The notes below the pieces were generated by a model, which saw only the letters and a program-made list of their open reading frames with translations, was not told the DNA's origin and made no database searches. Made by a program: the position numbers and the translations under genes. A stretch of DNA of 64,000 nucleotides from positions 113,811,504 to 113,875,503 of the forward strand of contig JALGPY010000004.1 in NCBI GenBank assembly GCA_023055425.1. Direction: 5' to 3'. The DNA is from Linanthus parryae. Lineage: Eukaryota; Streptophyta; Magnoliopsida; Ericales; Polemoniaceae. Position 1 is the stretch's first letter, and every line of letters begins with the position of its first letter. This document shows positions 57,896 to 64,000 of the stretch, in pieces.

Positions 57896-57957
57896 GTTAA
57901 TATATTTAATATTTGACAATATTAATTACATTTAGTAATTTTTATGATTATATTATG

Positions 57958-57960
<3 letters not shown>

Positions 57961-58020
<60 letters not shown>
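57961..58020. repeat. (ATT)n microsatellite
   Basis: About twenty ATT units, the counterpart of the shorter array at 10230-10264. Confidence 0.95.
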
Positions 58021-58021
<1 letters not shown>

Positions 58022-59014
58022 TAAAGTTTAATTATTTGTAAAAATGAAAGTCTATTCACGATCGTTGAAAAGTATATTTACTAACAGTCATCGTTATCTT
58101 ATTTTATTAAAAATTAATGAAAGTGTTGTATGTTATTATTATTTAATTATTATTAATTTGATTATTATTGCAATTACTATTATTGTTATTATCATTTTTG
58201 TGTATATATATAGGTGTGTGTGTGTGTATTGGTATATAATTTTGTATTTACTTTTTTAGTATTACATTTTTATTTTTAAATAATTAAATATATATTAAAT
58301 ATTAATTTTGTTAGGTGAGGGGAAATGAATGGATTGGAGATGAGTAGTAGTTTGAGAGATAGAGAGGGAGAGGGGGGAAATGGTGGATCCGTGGGGGGGC
58401 TGGGGAGGGGGAGGTGAGGGGAGGGGAAAAATGAAATGGGTTGGAAATGTCCTAAATATTACAGATAAAAACAGGTAAACCATCAAGCCCAAGGGCTTTA
58501 AGAGGAAGAGCATCTATTATTAAGGAGAATGAAATAACTCGATGGGAGTAGATTTGTACTCTTACAAAGACAATTCCATGGGAGTTATGCTGGACTTAAT
58601 CCCGTATGATCGTTTATCTTAAACTAATTACTCCCATTCTTATGCATCTTGTAATTTTAGTGACTTCCTACACGTCTATTACCAATCTGGCAAAATCAAA
58701 TCCGTCACTCCTAAATTTATATCACCGGGCTGTAAAACAACTACCTTAACATATGTACGACCACATAAAAGAAGCGAAATAAAATTACCAAATGTGAAAA
58801 TATGAAATAAAGACTCCTAGGAGGGTACTGCACAAGGAGATGCAACATTTCATTTTTCTTGCTTTTTTACAAGGTCTGAAGGTTGATTTGTACAAGTTCC
58901 ACTGCTATACTTTTATCATCGGGTTACAAAACAGCTACCATAACATTTGTACGACCTTCACAAGTACACGACACACCTAAGGAGGGCACTGCCTCAAATG
59001 CAACATTTCATTTT

Positions 59015-60251
59015 CTAGCTTGTTTCTATGAGGTCTCCCGGTGAAATGAAGCTTGATTTGTACACAAGTTCCACAAAACAATCCTCCCTGGTCTTCCTCT
59101 CTTCTTTCTTCATCTCCCGCGTCGTCAAATTATAAGTAGCAACATCACCCCTATCACTCGTAATCGTAAATAATTCCCCGTTAGGCAACATCCCAAGGGG
59201 AAATATCTCCGTACTTGTATCGATGGAGAACACTTTGGTCCATAATTCTTTAACGCCGTGCTCTTTCATCACCCACATGTCCACGCTACGCCCCGTAAAG
59301 TAGGAAATCGACAGGCACCCTTCCCATTGGCAAAACCGGACATAGCTACAATGCAGACACCACTTCCCCGTAACCGTTTTCCACAACGGCACAATATTAC
59401 GGAGGTTAAATTGCTCAAGAGGAGGCGGCGGCCAGAGGGAACAAAACTTTTCTGTCGCGACAGTGAAACAGCAAATGGACCCCACGTGCTCACAGTAATT
59501 AGAAGATTGCGTGACGTACCAATACAGTGCCCCGTCGATAAAAACACCACCCCGATTCCAGCTATAATTTCCTGGCGGGACCGCTTCAATAGGCTTCCAC
59601 GACATCTGAGCTCCGATCTCACATATTTTGGCCTCGTTTTTGCCGTTTGTGTACAAGGTTAATTTAATCACCTTATACTTATCAGAAATGCGGCTATAAC
59701 CTATCCCATACAACCCGCAGGTGACTCCAGTTACTAGGTGACCCTCCACATTGTTTCTGGATAGCTTCCTAGTACCATATAAATCGCAAATCAACCCGGT
59801 TTCTAGTTTGAGCTCTGGAAGCTTGATTTCGCGGCTTACAATGGGGTTGCACAGGTACAAGTAGGGCCCGGTTCTGAGTCCGTGCAGGACTAGACCATTG
59901 CAGGACCCGAAAGCAACGGATCGGGTGAATTTTGGGTCGGCGAACGAGGTTTGCTGGAGATGGTTCTGGGGACGGGGTTGTTGGAGATCGAGGAGCTAGG
60001 TGGACCTCCTTGTCGCCGCCTGGGATCTTTGCGTTGACGATGGTAGTGACGGTGGTTGGAGGGGATTGGTCGAGGTGGAGTTTAGAGAAGATGGGGTGGG
60101 AGAGAAGATTGTACCAATTCTTGCAGACGCACTTGCCTGCCATGACCGTTTCTACGGGAAGTCGGGCTATTATCTCGACGATGAAGGCATAGGGGAGGTC
60201 GGAGATGGATGTTGGATTCGGCTGCTTCGTCGTCGTTATGGTGGTCGGCAT
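59015..60251 (-). pseudogene. F-box gene copy 4, frameshifted
   Basis: Minus-strand copy starting at 60251 with the F-box intact (TSISDLPYAFIVEIIARLP). Near 59998 a net 4-bp insertion (AGCTC-type duplication after GTCCACCT) shifts the frame, so translation runs into unrelated residues. The original frame resumes and stays open to the normal stop at 59015 (YLCNPIVSREIKLPEL through FISPGDLIETS). A single indel therefore separates it from a coding gene. The rest of the F-box-associated domain is well kept, including GGVFIDGALYWYV, suggesting recent loss. An assembly error at this one site is the main alternative. Confidence 0.85.
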
Positions 60252-61177
60252 TTTTACAACGGTGAGGGAGTGATAACCCTAGTAAGACCTGTTTGTGAGA
60301 GGGTATGGTGAAGACCGATGCTTATAAGTAAGACATGTTTGTGAGAGAGTATGGTGAAAGCCAATGCTTATAAAGAAAATTGATTCTAATAGTTCCAAAA
60401 TAAGTCAATAATTACAATTTAACACCATAACAAATTTTCTTTGTAGTTAGACGTTACATTACCCTTTTTCATAGAAACTTCCAAATTTTCAGTCTATATA
60501 TTGATGAATATAACTGATGTAACGCTTTTAAAAGATAGATAAGAGTAAAAGTATTTTTTAACTCTTATCTGTCCGTCAAATTTAATATAAACCTTCATTT
60601 AAAAAAAAGAGTAAAAGTTATATTTATAGATAAAACTCAAGAAGAATAGATAAAATGCATTCTACGTTTGCCCAGAGTTTTCAAAAACTACACATATAGT
60701 TGTACTCTTCTATTAGCTTTACAAAATGCACTGATTGAGTGCCTATGTTATTAGCTCTACATTTAACTTTCCTCCGGTTAGCTGGAGCAACATTTATTTG
60801 TAGACAATGATGTAAAATAAGAGGCAGAGTCTGATAATTCCATTATGGTTCATTGCATATGAGGAAACTAAGCATATATATTTAGAAACTGGTTTACGTC
60901 TAGTGAAATATGTATTTGATCAACTTTTGGCAGTTCCTTGGACTCGGTCACAACATAAATTATCGTCAAAAAGTCACAAAAATCGGTTTCAGCGACAACT
61001 TGAGACAAAAGTTGTGTTGTCGGTTGCATATTATAGCGTAAATTCTTTTGGAGTGACATATTTGATGCGAGCAACATAGGAAACATAGAGAACAATCTAC
61101 AGCCATATCTTCCTAGATGAGACTTCACATATCGAACATGAACAACTAATGAGCGACACGGGGCTTGTTATAATAGC
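60252..61177 (-). promoter_or_regulatory. Promoter region of F-box copy 4
   Basis: Same layout as in front of copies 1-3: leader repeats (about 60282-60372), then the hairpin site at about 60537-60570 with one arm eroded, then unrecognised DNA up to the Copia-A LTR at 61178. No gene seen. Confidence 0.5.
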
Positions 61178-63056
61178 TGTTGGAATAACTCGAATCGTCT
61201 AGAAATCGGGCGAGCAACAAAGCAGGGAAGACAAGTAAGCAAGCAAAAACATCAGGAACACCACGCAAATTCAAAACAACGAGTCTCGTTCAATCTCTCT
61301 CCTCCTTTCATCGCTCTGACTTGGGATCTGTGAAACGTCTATTCTTCCATGGCTTCTACTATGGAGGAAAATATTAGCTGACGTGTCAATCCAAAAGGGT
61401 TTATCTGCAAGAAGAATATTCAGCTCAAGGTCAAATTGAAGTTTGTTAGATCAAGAGGGGTATTTCTGCTATTTTCAGAACTTGTGTTGCCTTCTAGCTA
61501 TTCTGATGGAATATGTTGTAATATTTTTAAAGTCTTGTGCTTTCTCTGTAGAAGATCTTTTATCTTCCCAAACCAACTGTGTAAATTACACCCGTTGGCT
61601 TCTCGTTTCCGTTTGTATGTCTTCATATATAAGGAGACTGTTTGGCTAATTAGGGTTAATGTTGAATTCATCCTCTCTGTAATCATTCTCTCCGTCGTTT
61701 AGGCATTTTATCTCGAATGAAAACTTTGTTCATCTTCAACCCTTTTCTGGTTTTTTTTTTCTCTGTTCTATTTGATTTCTTTGAATCCTTCAAGGATTAT
61801 TTCATGGTATCAGAGCCATAACTCTATCTACTCCTAATTCCTCTTCAAACCCCTTCTTTATCCTATCCCAGATTCATAAATTGGTACCGTTCATATTAGA
61901 TTCAAACAACTATGTCATATGACTTTATCAAGTCTCCTCTGTCCTCAAAACTCAATCGGTATTTGGATATGTTGATGGATCAAAACCTTGTACTTCTGAA
62001 TATGTGCTCGACGATGATGGCGTCGCCACGACGGTTCAAAATCGGATGGGTCACTCAGGATCAGACCGTTTTCACTCTTCTCACCGCCACTCTCACACAC
62101 GAGGCTCTGGTTCAGGTAGTTGGTAAGCAAACCTCTCATGAAGTTTGGATTTCTCTCGAGAACAATTATGCCTCTGTTACTCGCTCAAATATCATGCAGC
62201 TTAGATCTGAACTTCAAACCATTCTTAAGAAATCTGACTCTATAGATCTCTATATGCAACGCTTAGAAACCCTAAGAGATAAGTTGTCCTCTGCTATGGT
62301 TTCTGTTGAAGATCAAGATATGATTTTGTATGCCTTACATGGTCTGCCTCATGAATATAATTCTTTCAGATCTGGGATAAGAGTCACTCTGTCTCTCACC
62401 CCAGATAAAATCTCTTTTAAAGAATTGCATGTGTTATTAAAAGTTGTAGAAAATATGATAGAATCTCAATCTGCTATTACTATGTCTTCAGATTTGGTTG
62501 GGTGTGCTGCTTATATGTCTATTGGGTCTCAATCTGGATTTGTTCGTGGTCGTTGTATTAGAAATGGTTTTTCAGGAAATGGTTTTATCTTTTCTAAAGG
62601 TCAAGGATTAGGGTATCAGGGTCAAAACCCTAACCCTAGATATGGTCAAAGGTCATGACAAAACCCTAACCCTAATTACAGTCAAGGGTCAGGATATCAG
62701 GTTCAAAACTCAAACTATTCTTATGGTCAAAACTAGAATTCCAATTTATCTAGTAGATGTGGTAATTCTAGAGGAGGAAGAATGAATTATTTTCAAAGAG
62801 GAGTCAGAGGTAATCAAAATGGTAGAGGTCTTTCTAAAAGTAAAGATGCTAGTGGAACCCCCATAACTGTCAAATATGTGGTTTTGACTACCATTTTGCC
62901 ATTGACTATTGGCACATAATGGACTATGCATTTCAGGGAAAGAAACCTCCTTCTTATTTAACTTCCATGAAGACTGTATCTGCTCCATCTTTTCTTGGAC
63001 CTACACCATCTATTGATCCTGATTATTGGCAGACTGATACTGGTGTAAACAATCAT
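61178..63056 (+). mobile_element. Copia-A, LTR and partial gag/protease (right block)
   Basis: LTR 61178-61804 (627 bp), primer-binding site TGGTATCAGAGC at 61805-61816, then gag. The ancestral Trp-to-TGA stop sits at 61920-61922. An 11-bp deletion near 62045 joins a shifted upstream frame to the gag frame, leaving a 248-codon open stretch (61912-62658) that is not the original protein. Homology ends at 63056 against the LINE piece, at the same junction as 3328. Confidence 0.85.
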
Positions 63057-63755
63057 TACTTCAGGACCACTCTTGTTCAAACATAATCACCGCCTTCTAT
63101 TTCGAACTTTCGGATCAACTGTCGTGACCATACCCACACGTCTAGCAGCCTTACGAATGCCATCTTCTGTTTTGAGTTGAACCGGAAGATTTTTTATTTG
63201 CAGCCACACAGTGAGTTCAATAGAAAGTTATCCTATCCACGTTTGATTCTCCTCCCTAGATTTTCAGCAGCAGAAGATTATCGTCGAAGGTCCATGGTCC
63301 ACCATCAAGAACCCCCATCATATCCTCCTTGTTCTTGAACTCAATAATAAACATGTTTGCATTGATTTCTCTTATTACCGTGTCTTTTCCCACCTTCCAG
63401 ATTTTACGAAACAATTCCTTCATCGCCCAAACGTTAAACGTGATGGGTAAGAGGAATTTTGTGACTACGCATGGCCCTAGTTGTTGAAAAGCTTTCCTAA
63501 AGTGGTCATCTCCGAAGTCTTCAATGGCCTCTTCCTCCGACCAAAGCAACTTTGACTAGTGTCGCCGACATACTTGATACCTAGAGCCCAACAACAATAA
63601 CCCCTGCTACTAGGTTGCAGTTGAAGGAGATCGAATCTGTGCCTGAAAACCTACCGGAGAGAGATCGTAGAGAAGAAACCCTAGTTCACCCTTGTTTCGC
63701 CTTCAATCACCTCCGAAAAACTCGGAGCCCAGCAAACCTCGTGAAAAAACACAGC
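63057..63755 (-). pseudogene. LINE 5' end and ORF1 (DUF4283-type) fragment, right block
   Basis: Better preserved than the copy at 3329-4022. The minus strand reads EEEAIEDFGDDHFRKAFQQL, TFNVWAMKELFRKIWKVGKD and NMFIIEFKNKEDMMGVLDGG followed by PWTFDDNLLLLKI (63256-63549), a good DUF4283-type pattern. Frames break before and after. The LINE leader reaches about 63755. Confidence 0.7.
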
Positions 63756-64000
63756 TACCCATAATTGCTCATAAGTTACATAGTAACCATTAGGAATAAA
63801 ATAAAAAAATTAATACTTAAGCATATTACAATTTTTTATTTGTTAATTTCAGTCGAATATATCATATTTATATCAATTATTTCAAGAGATAAATTTTTAA
63901 TAATAAAATCCCAACATCAATTAAAAATTTACCACCACTATAACATTGAAATTAATAACAATTGCTTATAAATTACAAATATAAAGACTAACATATGAAA
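63756..64000. repeat. AT-rich dispersed repeat (ATTGCTCATAAGTTAC family), right block
   Basis: Counterpart of 4023-4264, cut by the window end. No gene seen. Confidence 0.6.

Larger units (their letters stand above)
57126..58452. mobile_element. Harbinger-like element, right-arm copy
   Basis: TIRs GGGCATCTCCAAC (57126) and GTTGGAAATGTCC (ending 58452), with TAA at 57123-57125 and 58453-58455. Same insertion as 9802-11115, so it predates the inverted duplication. Confidence 0.8.
54580..58620 (-). pseudogene. LINE reverse transcriptase/RNase H fragment, right-arm copy
   Basis: Minus-strand counterpart of 9640-15215 without the solo LTR. RNase H reads LKMNVYASISTRLRRSGGEDVICNSQGN (54839-55042), one Asp of NVDAS having become Tyr. 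The RT part is at about 55650-57120, with the Harbinger-like element at 57126-58452. Several stops and frameshifts; inactive. Confidence 0.75.
51040..60835 (-). repeat. Right arm of the large inverted duplication
   Basis: Reverse complement of 7136-18786, lacking the two solo LTRs. It ends in the promoter of F-box copy 4 and runs directly into the right copy of the 4.3 kb block. Confidence 0.9.
59663..64000. repeat. Right copy of the ~4.3 kb direct duplication
   Basis: Direct repeat of 1-4264. It starts inside F-box copy 4 and runs to the window edge, so the duplicated unit probably continues outside. Confidence 0.9.

Overview
The window looks like nuclear DNA of a flowering plant, most likely a eudicot. 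It is AT-rich and crowded with plant-type transposable elements (Athila Ty3/gypsy, Sirevirus and other Ty1/copia, LINE, Helitron, hAT-like and Harbinger-like elements). It has no operons or prokaryotic genes. The only host genes I recognise are four copies of one F-box gene (F-box plus F-box-associated domain). One copy (48715-49944, +) is open from start to stop. The other three (1-515 -, 7711-9232 +, 59015-60251 -) each carry different disabling changes. I cannot name the species.

Layout. (1) 1-4264: F-box fragment, its promoter, a truncated copia element (Copia-A) and a LINE ORF1 piece; the same block recurs at 59663-64000, so the window begins and ends in two copies of one direct duplication about 59.7 kb apart. 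(2) 4265-7135: low-complexity AT-rich DNA and repeat fragments. (3) 7136-18786: F-box copy 2, a LINE reverse-transcriptase fragment carrying a Harbinger-like element that itself carries a hAT-like MITE, a solo LTR, and a foldback repeat split by a non-autonomous Helitron. (4) 18870-47795: a nest of retroelements. A dead Copia-A (minus) was entered by a decayed Sirevirus (22785-46659, target duplication GAATC), which was entered by a nearly pristine Athila element (30162-43353, target duplication GTGGA). (5) 47796-50765: promoter, intact F-box copy 3 and its 3' flank. (6) 51040-60835: an inverted copy of region 3 ending in F-box copy 4. (7) The second copy of the 1-4264 block.

Insertions present in one duplicate and absent from its partner give an order of events. 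The Copia-A, Harbinger-like, hAT-like and Helitron insertions came first. Then came the F-box block duplications and inversion, then two solo-LTR insertions. Separately, the Sirevirus landed in Copia-A and the Athila landed in the Sirevirus.

The most striking signal is in the Athila element. A 14-bp palindrome (core TGCGT-N4-ACGCA, usually TGCGTTTGAACGCA) occurs 42 times, in three arrays: one in each LTR (12 copies) and one between pol and the downstream ORF (18 copies). Most copies come in pairs about two helical turns apart, and the pairs repeat about every 70 bp. The spacer DNA has diverged while the palindromes have not. Each array ends 83-84 bp before a TATA box, both in the LTR and in front of the downstream ORF. 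This suggests two promoters driven by the same palindrome-binding factor. The Sirevirus separately carries another dispersed palindrome (CTCAAGGCCTTGAG).
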